Shown piece after piece: positions 32,821-43,009 of a stretch of 64,000 bases of DNA (within the stretch, counting starts at the first letter, position 1; each line of letters opens with the position of its first letter). Both the position numbers and the translations under genes were made by a program. The DNA lies in assembly GCA_030374765.1 (NCBI GenBank), contig JARGXX010000115.1, positions 372,001 through 436,000 of the forward strand, given 5' to 3'. The notes under the pieces were generated by a model. The model had not been told where the DNA came from, made no database searches, and worked only from the letters and a program-made list of their open reading frames with translations. The stretch is from Agarophyton chilense (taxonomy: Eukaryota > Rhodophyta > Florideophyceae > Gracilariales > Gracilariaceae).

Positions 32821-35800
32821 CAAGATATTTTTGATGAGTGACAACTTTACTATCAGAAGATGGGTTACATTTGCTTCAAGTTGATTCTTTTGTAGAGAAA
32901 CAAGCTCTCGCTCGTGGGTCGCGGTAGAATCTGTTGATGTAGAAGCGATGTTAATGCCAGGGGAGGGGCGGGAAGAAAGGTGGTGCTGGGTAGTTCTGGC
33001 GGACAAGATGGGCGGAACCGAGGATGGCAGAGAAGGGAACGAGACCGAACCAGGGTGCGACATAGGAGCCAGAGCGTTGGAATCTGTTTCCAGCGGGGGG
33101 ATGGTGTGGTCCTGTTCATCGTTTGTTGCCCAACGGAGGGTGATGCACTTCAGAGTTTCTTCCGCGTAATCGAGGGGAGTTGTGAGTTCGAAGAAGCGGA
33201 CGAAAGCGTATTCGCGTTCGTCAGGATTTTCATCTTTTTTGGGAAATTTAAGAAGGGCGAGGAACTTGCAGACCCAAACAGTAGGGAAGTTGCAGTTAGG
33301 TGGAGGAGTACCGGAGACGAGAATGTGAGAGAACTTTGGAAGTTTGGAAGGACCGAAGGTGGAGGTGGCAAACATGCGTTGTGTGACGGGGACTGGTGGT
33401 TCTCTGAAGCGGATGCAGTTGAATGTTTGGTCGACGTCTTGCAAGGCGGGGGTGAACCCGCTGGGGATGAAGGCGGAGTTGACCAGGGAGAAGGTAAGAG
33501 AGGAGAGAGACAGGGAAGAGGAAGAGAGTCCGAGAGCTTCGAGGCACAGGTCGTGAAAGGGTGAAATGGCGTCGCATGAGATTTGGGTGATGAAAGAAAG
33601 GGTGGAAGAGGTGAACATGTTTGAGAGAGAGGCATTGCAGCAGTTTCGGTTTGCACGGAGGTACTTCTTTGCAGTGATGATGTCGCGGAAGAGCACGGTG
33701 GTACCGTCGGAGACCATGGAAAACCGTCGAGCAGGACGGAAGGAGGAGTTTGAGGAGGAGTGAATGTGGTGGGGAATGGCGGATGAGTTTCGGAAGCCTT
33801 CTGTGAGCTGAATTGCGTCGGCTGTTTCTCTGTGAGCGGTTGAAGATCTTCGGGATGTGCGTCGATAGTTGTTTTTGAATAGGAGGTGTGCATGTTCGTA
33901 GAAGCCGGCGTCAGTGAATTGAAGACCTCCGTATAGATCAGTATCAGCAATGATGTGGTCCAGAAGGTGGAACTTCAGTGTTCCGAAGTGAGAAGCTTGG
34001 AAAGAGGCGAGGACGGAGACGCAGAGAGACTAGAAAGGCTTGATGAGTTCCTGGAGGTCGCAAAGTCGTTGGTCTCTCCATTCTGAGGTGGTGTTGTGGT
34101 GGAGTGCGGCGGTGAAGACGTCTGCGTATGCTGTGAAGATGGAGGTGATGGGAGCTGTGTCAACTTCCCCGCAACAACGGTCGAAGAAAGCACCTATGAA
34201 GGGGAAGACCATGTCGACAGCGCGGTAGTCTTTTGCCTCGAGCATGTCTTTGATGCCGTCCAAGGTGAAGAACCCGTTTAGGTATGTACCCTTTTTGGGT
34301 GTGGAAAAGTTGATGTGCAGTCCGGGTGCGGAGAAGTTGTCTTCGATATCTGCGAGGATGTTGTTTGCGTGGGTGAGAAGGGAGCTTCGGATGGATTTAA
34401 AGGATTTCGAGGAGCCGTTGGAGAACGCGAGAGTGGTGAAGAGGCTGTCGTACTTCAAACGTTCGATGGTTGCCAGTTTGACGAGCTTGGAGATACCCAG
34501 ATGGAAATTGTGAAGGGGTCAGAAGAAGAAGATAGAGTAAGGGGTGAGGAGTGGGGATATATTAAGAAGAGGGTATGTTTCGAAGAAGGAGTGGTACGCA
34601 GAGAGGTAATTTGTGCGGAGGAGAGATACTGCTTGGTCTCTGAGAGTTCTTGCTACGCGCAGTCGGCGAAGTTGTTCGGCGTCGTGTGCGGATCTGGTGT
34701 GACGGGTGTGGGAAATAGTTCGAGGGGATACGGAAGTGAGGTTGAGGTTGAGGTTGGAGCGAGGTGTTAGGCATCTGTGGCATGGCTTGGATGGGTTTGT
34801 GCCGTGTAGGATGGCGAGGATGTCTTTTGCTTCTGGGATGTCTGCAGCATAGTTTGCGATGACTGGGTGGCACTGTCTAATGACCTGGTCTTCATCACGG
34901 AAAGGGAAACCCTTGAGGGCGACTGCAGTGAGGGGTTCGAGGATGGTTTGTACAGATTCTTGGATGAGTTCCATTCGGGTGGTGCGGCTGACGGCTGAAG
35001 ATAGAAGGTGGCCTTCGATGGATTCTTCGTCGGATGGGGAGGAAGGGGCGTCGAACGAGGTGGGGAAGTAGCCAAGGAGGGTGTAGTTGCGGGAGATGCA
35101 ATGGCGGCGGAAGGAGTCTGAAAAGTTGAGGAGGGTGATGTGAAGGGGGTAGGAGGTGATAGAGGAGCTTTTCCGGGAGGTGGACGACTTGTCATAGTAG
35201 AGCTGGATGAAGCCTATGAAAGATTTCATGCCAGTGATGTCCGCGTTGTGCCAAATAACATCTGGGTCTTGAGAGCAGAGGATGTGGTGTTTGAGGTCCG
35301 GATAAACACAACTGCCGAGTTTTGAAGCCATGGGATGAGCGAGTGCAGGAGAACCATCTGAAGAACACTTTCTGACGGGGTGGAAGAAGGTGTTAGCGCG
35401 AGTGGCGTAGCGAAGTTGCTGGAAAAGGACATCGACGGGGTTTTTGAGGTAGAGAGTTGCAGTGATGTTTGAGGGATTGTGACGAACGGTTGTGGATTTG
35501 AAGCCGATGGAGCCGACAGTGTCCTCGAATAGATTGGAATGAAGTTGAAGGCAGTGGGATACGGAGTTAACCTGTTGAATGAGTGTTTGGGAGTAGTTAG
35601 GGTCCTTGAGGAGGGTAATGAGTTCGTCGGCTTTGCGTTTGCCGAGCTTGGTGGCGATGAATGAGATGTAGGAGACGATGGGATGGATCTTCACGAGTGA
35701 GCCAGGGCTGGGAGACGGGAAGCGAAGAGAAGCGTTGAGAATGTGGGCGGCATCTGCGGAGCGTATGGCCAGAGCGAGCTGGCTCGAATGGTAGTCGTCC

Positions 35801-36033
35801 TCTTCTACCAGCGGAACGATGTTGGAAAGGTGGTTGGAGATTCCAGCGGAGCGGGTGTCTGCAGTCTGGACGCGTGAAGGCTTCGTGCGTGGTGGGAATT
35901 GAGTTCCATCTTTTGGGGTGGTGGCGAGAAAGGCGTTGTGGGTGGTGCGGTAGCGACACCGGCGCTGGTGTTGGACAAGGGAGGTATGACCTTTTGTCTC
36001 GAAGGTGCACCTTGGGAACCGACAAGGATGCAT
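32740..36033 (-). pseudogene. Plavaka/KDZ-like transposase (about 1097 codons, two nonsense codons)
   Basis: From ATG at 36031-36033 a single minus-strand frame is open to 32740 except for TGA (34519-34521) and TAG (34030-34032). It begins with a C2H2-type finger (CRFPRCTFETKGHTSLVQHQ). The core has FIQLYYDKSSTS (Asp codon 35191-35193), a YPLHITLLNFSD strand and LLGYFPTSF. Then come CHPVIANYAADIPEAKDILA and the CHRCLTPRSNL knuckle, the layout of Plavaka transposases. After the first stop come LHNFHLGISKLVK and a FPFIGAFFD region. After the second come KFHLLDHIIADTDLYGGLQF and FYEHAHLLFKNNYRRTSRR, which match the H-bearing block before the variable tail. The C-terminal part (VWVCKFLALLKFPKK, AFVRFFELTTPLDY) is typical of the family end. 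Because only point nonsense mutations break it, it was active fairly recently or has been under selection. Confidence 0.75.
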
Positions 36034-36740
36034 GGTGTGGATGGTGCCTGCGCGCGATCTCGGAAAGTAAATCGGGGAGGTGAAAAAGACGTAGGACTAG
36101 GAGAGAGGGGGATACTATATACAGGCTGGAGGTGAGGAAGATGCACGACGAGGACGGTGGGGAGAGTTTAAACTTATCAGGCGTACTTATTAAGGTCAAG
36201 TGATGCGCCAGAGACACCCACAAGTCGTGCGGCAAGACAAAAACGGCGCATATGTGGCTTGGAAAGTGGGTTGAAATGAAAATATTCAAAGTTGTATATT
36301 TTTGAGCGGCGGCGTGTACTTGTATTGATTGTGAGTATTGGCCAGATGAGCCGTTGTAGGATCTTGAGATCCTGTGATATGATGTCTTCTCGACCTTGTG
36401 GACCTTCCGCGTTTTCTAGGTGTGTGAGAAGCGGTATTGAGCGTGCGTTTCACAAGTGCTGACTCTGCTTCTATTTGTGCGCGAGCGGGCGGAGCACGAC
36501 CGGGGCGTTTAGTGATGGGGTGCGGTGTGGGGGAATGACGGGTTGACCAGCTTGCGATTGAGATGTACGTCGTCTATGTTGATCTGGGGCGTTGAAACTG
36601 TTTGTGGTCATGCTAAAGCGGGCGAAGAGCGAGAGGAGCAATGGGTGATGCAGCGTGGGGTGGAAGGTAGGCGGGTGAGTGGGTTGCGATTTGGACGTAT
36701 GCGGCGCGCTACGTTGACCTGGTGTGTTTGTTCTCCTTCT
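36034..36740. other. Upstream region of the transposase, no gene seen
   Basis: About 700 bp between the transposase ATG and the tandem array. It should hold the transposase promoter, but no TATA box or initiator stands out. The frames here are short and of random composition. Confidence 0.3.
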
Positions 36741-37760
36741 GATTGCTAACATGGGAAACCTATTTCAGCGGCCCTCATGATGATGAACAGGTGAGTTTGC
36801 TACGTTTTCTGCCCTGCAATCTGGACGGAGACCTGACATAATTTTTGACTGTGGCTGCGAAGCGACAGAAAGTTGGAATGAGGGGGCAGAATTCGTTGAG
36901 TTAAAGGTGAGTGCGAGTGCTACTGGTGTCTCGTAGAGATTTAGGAAGGATATCTGACATGTTCTTGTTTTCTGCTGCGAAGCGACAAAGAGGAAAGATT
37001 GGGTGGGGAGGGGATCCTCCTTGAAGGAAGTGAATCAAGCAAGTGGCTTAGGAGGTGAGTGCGTCGCTGAGGAAATTTCTTTCTGTTATTGACGGAGATC
37101 TGAGTTGTATTTTGTTATTGTTACGAAAGTGCGGGCGACGTTGTATGAAGGGAGAATGATGGAAGTGCGGGTAAGTGCGAGTGCTACTTGTGTCTGGTAT
37201 TGTTTTTGGAATCAGTTCTGACATATAATTTTTTGCTGCTGCGAAGCGACAGAAAGGAGCGATTCGGTGAGGAGGGAGATATTCTAGAAAGACTGGGCCG
37301 AGCAAGTTTCTTAGGAGTTGAGTGCGTCATTGAAGTTATTTGGTTTCGAGTTTTGGTGGAATTCTGACTTATATTTCTTTCTTGTTACGACAATGGTTGA
37401 TCGGGAAATGGTGGCATCAAAGGTAAGTGCGAGCTTCCATCGTATCTTAAACGCGTTAGGGAAGGAGATCCGACTTGCCGTTGTTTGCTGCTGCGAGAGA
37501 ACAGGAGGGCAAGATTGGACAAGAGATGGGATAAGTGGTCGCTATAGAGGTGGGTGGCGTGCTGATGTGGTTTGGGTTTGTTCTGTGACGGAGATCTGAC
37601 TTTTGTCTATTTATTGATGCGAATGCAGAAAGTGGAAGCAAGAAAAGGAGCACATTTTTGACAGAGGTAAGTTTGTTTATATGGAATGTGCTTGCATGAA
37701 GCGAGGAATTGGGCTCTAACTTGTGTGATTTTGTGATGTCTATCTACTTATGTAGGAATT
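36740..37760 (+). repeat. Tandem array (period about 263 bp) of intron-like units with micro-exons
   Basis: Donor-like GTGAGT/GTAAGT starts occur at 36791, 36907, 37055, 37171, 37433, 37550 (GTGGGT) and 37667, and a mutated one (TTGAGT) at 37318. Acceptor-like AG ends lie at 36767, 36867, 36989, 37251, 37503, 37627 and 37754. A CTGAC or CTAAC branch-like motif sits in most intervals. GCTGCGAAGCGACAG-like acceptors recur three times. Two alternating interval types recur with spacings of 264 and 262 bp for one donor class and 263 and 232 bp for the other, so about three copies of a two-intron unit are present. The intervening 22-65-bp pieces contain stops in all the frames I tried, so they do not form one ORF. 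It could be a 5' leader or non-coding transcript, or subterminal repeats that mimic splice sites. Confidence 0.6.
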
Positions 37761-37820
37761 TGGGATTGATGAAGGGTGAACTGGTGTACTGCTTGGACGG
37801 TTTTCGGAAAATGGAGGGTT

Positions 37821-37849
37821 CTTCGCGTCGCGCTTCGCGCGACGCGAAG
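37821..37849. repeat. Perfect 13-bp stem hairpin
   Basis: CTTCGCGTCGCGC (37821-37833) is perfectly complementary to 37837-37849 with a TTC loop. It is very GC-rich in a neutral background. It may be a subterminal element of the TIR transposon or a small palindromic insertion. Confidence 0.6.
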
Positions 37850-38332
37850 TAAAGCGCAACAATCGGGGGACGTGATGCAAAGCGGGTCACCGCATGCGAA
37901 TTGGAAAGATCTCATTTCACGTGCCACGGGGACCCGTTATGGGTCTCAGTTGCAGGATCGCCGTATTATGCACTGGCCATAAGGGTCATTAGAGGACATT
38001 AAATTGAATGTTCAGGGCATTTTAACGGCTCATACTAGCTGCGATACCTGCGCAAAATGAATGATCATGCGCTAGAAAGCCTTCAGTATTCCTCTCATTG
38101 TCGTTAGAATTCATGGTCTACAATTAATGAGTATCGAATGGTATCTCCCAAGTTCTCTTCCATTCTTTTTAGTGTGCCGGTGTTAGTACGGATCTTTGCT
38201 AGTTTTCTCCGTTCTCCCCAAAATTCACTTGGGCTAGTATTTTTCCGCTAGATAATCTGGCATCGAAAACTGCGAATCTATGAATGCTAACCATAGGCAT
38301 TCTATCACACCCAAACTAGAAATCTAGAACCG

Positions 38333-38361
38333 AATACTAGCTTTCCGAAAACCCAGACGTA
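38333..38361 (-). repeat. Right TIR of the 19.7-kb element
   Basis: Inverted copy of 18701-18729 with two mismatches, ending CAGACGTA at 38361. Further CTAG-containing motifs (38200, 38233, 38316) lie inside it. Confidence 0.75.
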
Positions 38362-39240
38362 TGAGAACTAACTATGTATCTGCAGACCCAGGCTTATCGC
38401 TGGTTGGCGAACCTCGCAAGGTCGAAGGTTCGAACGCGCTGCGTCTCTCTGCGCCAGATACTGGATGGTCGATTGCACCGCCTCACTAAAGTTCGCCCTT
38501 TCGGGAATATATTTGAATGAATGTTTTCTGTACGCTTGGGGACTCTGAACAGAAATGTGGATTTGTTACTTGCCTTAGCGACAGACATCAACTGTGATTA
38601 TGGTGGCCCTGTCGGGATAATTATTGTGATCTCAGGTTGAGGTTCTATGTAAGGTCACATTGTTTCTCGTCAATGGGCACTGTCCGAATTTTCTAGCGGG
38701 ACACAACGGCTGTGTTATATAGGCCACAATGCGTGGTTTGCGCACACTCTCGTACAGTTTCCGATTTTTCGGCTTGCCACGACGCATCTTTTTGCGCCCT
38801 GCAAGATGCTCAGCCAGCACCTGGCACTCGGTCCCCCAATGGGAATCGTTTGCACATGGCCATGTTTCAGGACCGTCAGCCAATATGGACGAAGTACACC
38901 CTTGCGAGCTTGGCGGTGCACGGCGCGTAACCATCTTGCTCCACCGTCACAACGGACAACATGAGAAAGCTCGTCAAGAAGCTCATATTCGAAAAGCCAT
39001 ATCTTCGCACTGCGACACGCAACCTTTGCGGACCTAAGCTTGATCTATTCAAAATGCTACGCTCTTTCTAGAGATATTCTTTGGGAACAGTTTGCACTCA
39101 AATTAAGTGTGCCTCGCAATTGTGGACACCACGAAACAACGGAAACTCTGGATACCGTCTTTGGTCAACCACTCATCTTTTGAACTGCTAAGAAGTTTAC
39201 CAACACTGGTGGAACCTGTTAAACGGCATGAGGTGACCAG
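38362..39240 (+). pseudogene. Gypsy-B pol, part 2: remainder of the linker before the chromodomain
   Basis: About 880 bp between the right TIR and the chromodomain. The length agrees with the matching linker of gypsy-A (about 5400-6270). It has no open frame and only weak resemblance by composition, as expected for a fast-evolving, dead segment. One short stretch near 38580 reads DINCDYGGPVGIIIVIS, discussed under rejected items. Confidence 0.4.
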
Positions 39241-39472
39241 TACACTGGGGAAGCGCGACATATACCGGAGCGAAATCATAGTGGAACAACTTGTGAATCA
39301 AGTAGGGGCTCACAATAGAGAACGGCTCTATGGCGTCCAAGGGTACGGATTCCCTTCTATTGAGGAGATATATGAACCAGTTCAACACCTTCCAAGGTCT
39401 TTCATTGTACAGTACCACCGCCGCACGCAAAAAGCGTCACCTCGCAACATGGACGATGCTCAAGTGTGCTAA
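39107..39472 (+). pseudogene. Chromodomain end of gypsy-B pol
   Basis: At 39240-39430 the plus strand reads IYRSEIIVEQLVNQVG, then RLYGVQGYGFPSIEEIYEP, then VQHLPRSFIVQYHRR. These align with the gypsy-A chromodomain (YVQEYVLDRIVGHS, WYGYGPEWDTLEP, IEHLPRSAVMRYHR). The aromatic-cage Trp residues of A are replaced, so binding to a methyl-lysine mark would be doubtful. The frame stays open to 39472. Confidence 0.78.
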
Positions 39473-39765
39473 CCGCACTGCCATCGGCAATTCGATGGAC
39501 CTGATGGCTAGCTACGCAGCAGCGTCACGAAGAAGACCGTTAAAAGAGAAGAAGAGGAAGATGAACGCTCGAGAAGAGAAGAAGAAGAAGAAGAAGAAAG
39601 ATGAAGTCTTATTTCCATTTTAATGGTTCCGGAAAATGGAGAGTAAGAGCGTAACTGTAATCGGTCTAATATGAAGTTATGAAGTGGCCTTGGAAAGGAA
39701 CACGAAAAAAAGAATGTGACTCAAGAAGTTTACTGAAGAATTGAGATCAAATTGATCAGTATCTA

Positions 39766-40170
39766 TTAAGAGAGGACCCAAAAGGTTATAGCTTGGATCT
39801 CAGAGATAGGTGCGGACATGTTCCACGCACTAAGGTTCATTGAAGAAGCCTCACTTTGGGTAGGATGCTCCTGCTGTAACGGCACGGACCGGAAACCGAT
39901 AAAGATCTTTACACCGGCGTATGAGGATGCAGCACCCACAGGGTTGCTCGCAGTGGAAGTAGGCGGTTTCGTACGGTCACTGTTGCCCGGCATCGGAGGT
40001 TGATTGACTTGATGATTGTTCGACATCGGAATATCCGGATTCGGAACACTTTGAGGACTTGGAGAGGCAAGAAAAGGATAAATTGGTTCGCTCGCCATGA
40101 AGAGAGGTAAGGACCCGAGTGCAAGCTCATGTGGAGAATCACTCGAGATGGAACCGTCGGACCCTACCAT
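39766..40170 (-). pseudogene. Antisense ORF of gypsy-B between pol and 3' LTR
   Basis: From ATG at 40170, about 115 bp outside the 3' LTR, the minus strand reads 134 codons that are Pro/Ser/Asn-rich then end in IFIGFRSVPLQQEHPTQSEA. Position and orientation are as in gypsy-A (start at 8583, 47 bp outside the LTR). A few spans look alike: Met-Ser-Asn near residue 50, and an IGFRS...P...PT pattern against IGAHFRGQADPPQWPT. The rest of the antisense gene is missing here. Confidence 0.4.
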
Positions 40171-40283
40171 GGGTATTCACGTTGTTTCGACGTCGCGCTG
40201 CGCTTCTCAAACCACGTCGTTTTGTTTTGAGGAGGGGGATACGTATTGCAATGTACTTTGGCTGCTCTGATAGAGATGATGCG

Positions 40284-41059
40284 TTTCATGACTTATGATT
40301 ATCTCCTAGCAAGAAAAGGCTCACAAAACGAGTATGGCATGTACTGTGGACATGGAATGGTGACTTCTTAATTAGAGAACATTTTATATAGTTTAGTACC
40401 CATTTGAGTAGGCTTACAGTGCTTGGAGTGGCACAGCTCACGTATGGGAACCCAGGTAATTAAAGATACTTCCATACATCCATTCCGTAGCACAGTACTT
40501 AGTAGAGGGGAGCTCACGCTTGCTGCTTACTTTGTAAAGTCAACCGGTGTTCGGCACTGACTTGGTTCGCTTGCGCGACAGCATTATCTCCTTCTTGGAG
40601 AATCTTTCGTTAGTACGGCTTTGTTATTCAGCCGGTTCAATTCAGAAGAGCACGGCGATGCATTCCAAATATCGGTCTTTTTGATATTTATTTTATTCCT
40701 TTCACCGACTAGGTACAACCTCCGCCCCAGTTTTGGGTATTTTTTTTCTTGTCATATTTTTCGTATGTTAACACAATTCTGCCGCCTAATTTTATTTTGG
40801 ATCCACCCCTTTTTTCTTCCATTCACCGGATATACCGACACCGGTTCACTCGCTGTACGCCTCGGTATCGATGCACCTCCGCCATCCTTGGACACCTTGC
40901 TGGCCTGCTCTTTCAAATTCGAAGGTTTACCTGAATGTCCCGTGAAATTACGTCCACACTTGTGAAGTCACGAAGGCTTTTGCATCTGTTCTGCATTACT
41001 TTGATTGTGGCTTTCGAACGTCCCATAGGGCACTTCTCGTCGCCGGGCATTGCTCTACA
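40284..41059 (+). repeat. 3' LTR of gypsy-B
   Basis: It matches 13943-14727 along its length (about one difference per ten bases by eye) and ends CTCTACA at 41059, where copia-1 integrase coding resumes on the minus strand. It could be mistaken for a solo LTR if the left half of the nest were not seen. Confidence 0.88.
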
Positions 41060-42760
41060 AGTTGCCTGACAAGGCAAGAAAATCTCCTTTCAAACCACTT
41101 TTGAAACTTAACAAAAGCCTCCTTTGCATTCCTCCATTTTTTCATAAGTTCAAAATACCTAAAACCAGAGTAGTGATCTGTAAAAGGTACAAAGAACTTG
41201 TTATAACTAATACTTGGAGTGGAAAGTGGACCGCAAATGTCCGAATAGATCACCTCTCCTGGTTCATATGCGCTGCTAATCCTGCTCTTCAATGAGAGTC
41301 GGGACTTCTATCCCTTACTGCATGGCGCACATTCGACCACAATGTCAGGTTTTGAAGTGAGATCTAAGCCACTGACAACATATTCCGAGGCCATGGCCTG
41401 AATTCGTGTCTGTCCTAAATGTCCAAATCGAGTATGCCAGACATTCCTAGAAACATTGTGCTCCTCAAAAGATTTGCTTACAGATTCAAAACCTCCAAAA
41501 AACACTGAACCTTTTCTCTCGTATAACATGCTGTTCGGGTTCATCGGGCGAATTCAAGTGCACCTGAATTTATCTCGACTTTTACATCCATTTAGATCAA
41601 AAGACACTTCAAATCCATCACTGACGAGGGAAGGGGATGATATAAGACAACAATCCAGATCAGGGACAAACAATACGTTTCCACGAGTAAAGCGACTCTG
41701 AGAAGTATCCAGAGCTGGCACACTAATTTCCAGAGTTCCGACTCTAAGTGGCTTTACACATCTTTCATCGCCAAGGAAAATGGGTCTAGGCGTGACCTAT
41801 TCGAATTCGTCCGCCAATGTGGTATTATTTACCATGTGATTTGTCGCTCCCGACTCTACTCTAAACGTCTCCTCCTTTGCGATTCCAGCATTCTTCAAAA
41901 TCATTGCGGAGTCCCTTCGCGGCTCTCTAGCGCGGCGACCATTCTTCTTCTTCCTACAATCTTGCTTTTAATGGCCATACTTGCCGCAATTGTAACGATT
42001 TATTGTGCTCATCATCTCCATAGCCATTTCAGCCGTTCCCTTTCGTCCAGATACTCTTGCTTGTTTAGCTTCTCGGGTTGTGTATTCCTGTAAAAGGCGA
42101 GCCATAGCCTTCTCGGAGGTCAAATCATCATTTCTCATTGTCTGGAGCGCGCTTATGACAGGACTTAACAGGGATTCAATAATGTTTCCGAACCTGGCCA
42201 CAAGTATAGCCATTTGCATAGAATCGGATACAGCACTGTTCATTGCCTCCAGCATATTGAAGACTGATTCCATTTCGTCAATGTACTCTGAAATTGTCTA
42301 TTTCTCGACGTACTTGCGTTGATGAAGCTCAGTCTGAAGTTGTACACGAGATGCAGCGTTCTGAGTTGCATAGCGTTCACGCAACTTCTTGTACATCTTA
42401 CAGGGGTTCTCACGCTCTCCGAAAATGGAACTAAGAGGTTTATGCCCTAAATACTGCACAAGATACATTCGTGCTTTGAAAATCTTCAACTCCAAATCAG
42501 ATGACAAAGTTTCAATATCTCCATCTTATTCGGCATCGGAAGTCACAATTTTTAACAGCTCCTTGGACTCCAACAGGGCTTCAACGCGCATTCTCCAAAG
42601 CACAAAATCTTCACCACGCTTCGCAAAGGACCTCGGAATCTTCTTCCCCAATTCTTCGTCAGACATTGTAGTACGAACGCTAGACGGTTCCAATGAAGTA
42701 CACTTGAAGCTTGTAGCGGCACAGAGATCATTCAACCCCAGATTGTTCCGGAGGCGATGC
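41060..42760 (-). pseudogene. copia-1 5' half: gag, protease, GAG-pre-integrase, integrase start
   Basis: Reading leftward from about 42735: Gag (GEDFVLWRMRVEALLESKEL, MYKKLRERYATQNAASRVQL, TSEKAMARLLQEYTTREAKQ) with a partial zinc knuckle (NCGKYGH) near 41970; a protease region around 41840-41800 (ESGATNHMVNNTT); the pre-integrase finger (VWHTRFGHLGQTRIQAMASE and CAPCSKG, 41308-41544); and the integrase start with EVIYSDICGPLSTPS and FVPFTDHYSGFRYF. The reading ends at RFSCLVRQ against the gypsy-B LTR and continues at 13937. Several frameshifts and stops are present. Confidence 0.88.
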
Positions 42761-42766
42761 TACCAA
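42752..42766 (-). other. Primer-binding site of copia-1
   Basis: On the minus strand, TTGGTAGCATCGCC follows the LTR end. TGGTAGCA resembles an initiator-Met tRNA 3' end complement, the usual copia primer. Confidence 0.5.
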
Positions 42767-42767
42767 T

Positions 42768-43009
42768 TGTTGAAACACGACTGAACGAACTATCAAGTCC
42801 TGAGCTCGTCCAATTTCTTTATATACTCTTCAGGAGTTGTAAACCTGCTAAAACCAACTCACCTACTCTTGACAGCGTAAGTCAGCAGGATATTACCAGA
42901 GTCTCAATTCAAGTACTACAGTATATATTAAATCAGTATCTATTCAATTTGTAGTCCGATTCCAATTCAAATACTGTCAACTCTTGCGGCATCAAATATA
43001 GTCCCATCA
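42768..43009 (-). repeat. 5' LTR of copia-1 (242 bp)
   Basis: On the minus strand it begins TGATGGGACTAT at 43009 and ends in CAACA at 42768 just before the primer-binding site. Its first 140 bp match 11343-11482. A TATATA stretch (42923-42931) is present. Confidence 0.75.

Larger units (their letters stand above)
18701..38361. mobile_element. About 19.7-kb DNA element with 29-bp TIRs, inserted into gypsy-B pol; carries Plavaka/KDZ-like transposase and cargo
   Basis: The segment that interrupts gypsy-B has matching inverted ends (18701-18729 and 38333-38361, 27 of 29 positions identical). Short CTAGTWTT-like motifs recur near both ends in either orientation, as subterminal repeats do in CACTA-related elements. 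TA lies at each outer edge (TACGTCTG and CAGACGTA), so TA may be the target duplication. Inside are a transposase pseudogene (32740-36033), a convergent unknown protein (30020-32820), a MED13-like pseudogene, a coiled-coil pseudogene, a zinc-finger pseudogene, a tandem array and a strong hairpin. Whether all of this moved as one unit or later insertions fell inside it cannot be settled from one copy. Confidence 0.6.
13943..41059 (+). mobile_element. Ty3/gypsy chromovirus-like element gypsy-B, inserted in copia-1 and split by the TIR element
   Basis: LTRs at 13943-14727 and 40284-41059 have the same orientation and about one difference per ten bases by eye. The internal region on the left holds PBS, gag, RT tail, RNase H, integrase and the Pro-rich linker (to 18700). 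The right part holds the end of the linker, the chromodomain (39.24-39.43 kb) and an antisense ORF. The two parts are in the same orientation and fit the pol order when 18701-38361 is removed. All coding parts are degenerate. A gag-to-RT deletion near 16258 removed protease and most of RT. Confidence 0.85.
11343..43009 (-). mobile_element. Ty1/copia retrotransposon copia-1, split into two parts by gypsy-B
   Basis: The 5' half (42.77-41.06 kb: gag, protease, start of integrase) and the 3' half (13.94-11.4 kb: rest of integrase, RT, RNase H) are on the same strand. They join in the middle of the integrase core when the segment bounded by the gypsy-B LTRs (13943-41059) is removed. Short LTRs lie at the outer ends (42768-43009 complete, 11343-11482 truncated). 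GTTGC occurs at both junctions (13937-13941 and 41061-41065), a candidate target-site duplication of gypsy-B one base out of register with the LTR tips. Confidence 0.85.

Noticed and set aside
32865-33950. Other frames opposite and beside the transposase (for example 32980-33564 plus, 33150-33950 minus)
   Set aside because: They are shadows; the frame 36033-32740 is continuous through this region and matches the transposase family end.
37051-37435. CRISPR-like array suggested by regular repeats
   Set aside because: The repeats are diverged, long and carry splice-like signals; unit structure and eukaryotic context do not fit a CRISPR.
38400-38470. tRNA-like GGTTCGAAC in the gypsy-B linker
   Set aside because: It looks like a B box, but no A box or cloverleaf can be drawn around it and acceptor pairing fails.
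38550-38720. Possible dUTPase motif (DINCDYGGPVGIIIVIS, later FLVNGHCPNFLAG)
   Set aside because: The first piece resembles dUTPase motif III, but the surrounding motifs are not convincing and the two pieces are in different frames. The segment lies where gypsy-A has only a Pro-rich linker, so chance is likelier.
40284-41059. Solo LTR
   Set aside because: The matching LTR at 13943 in the same orientation and the split copia-1 make it the 3' LTR of gypsy-B.
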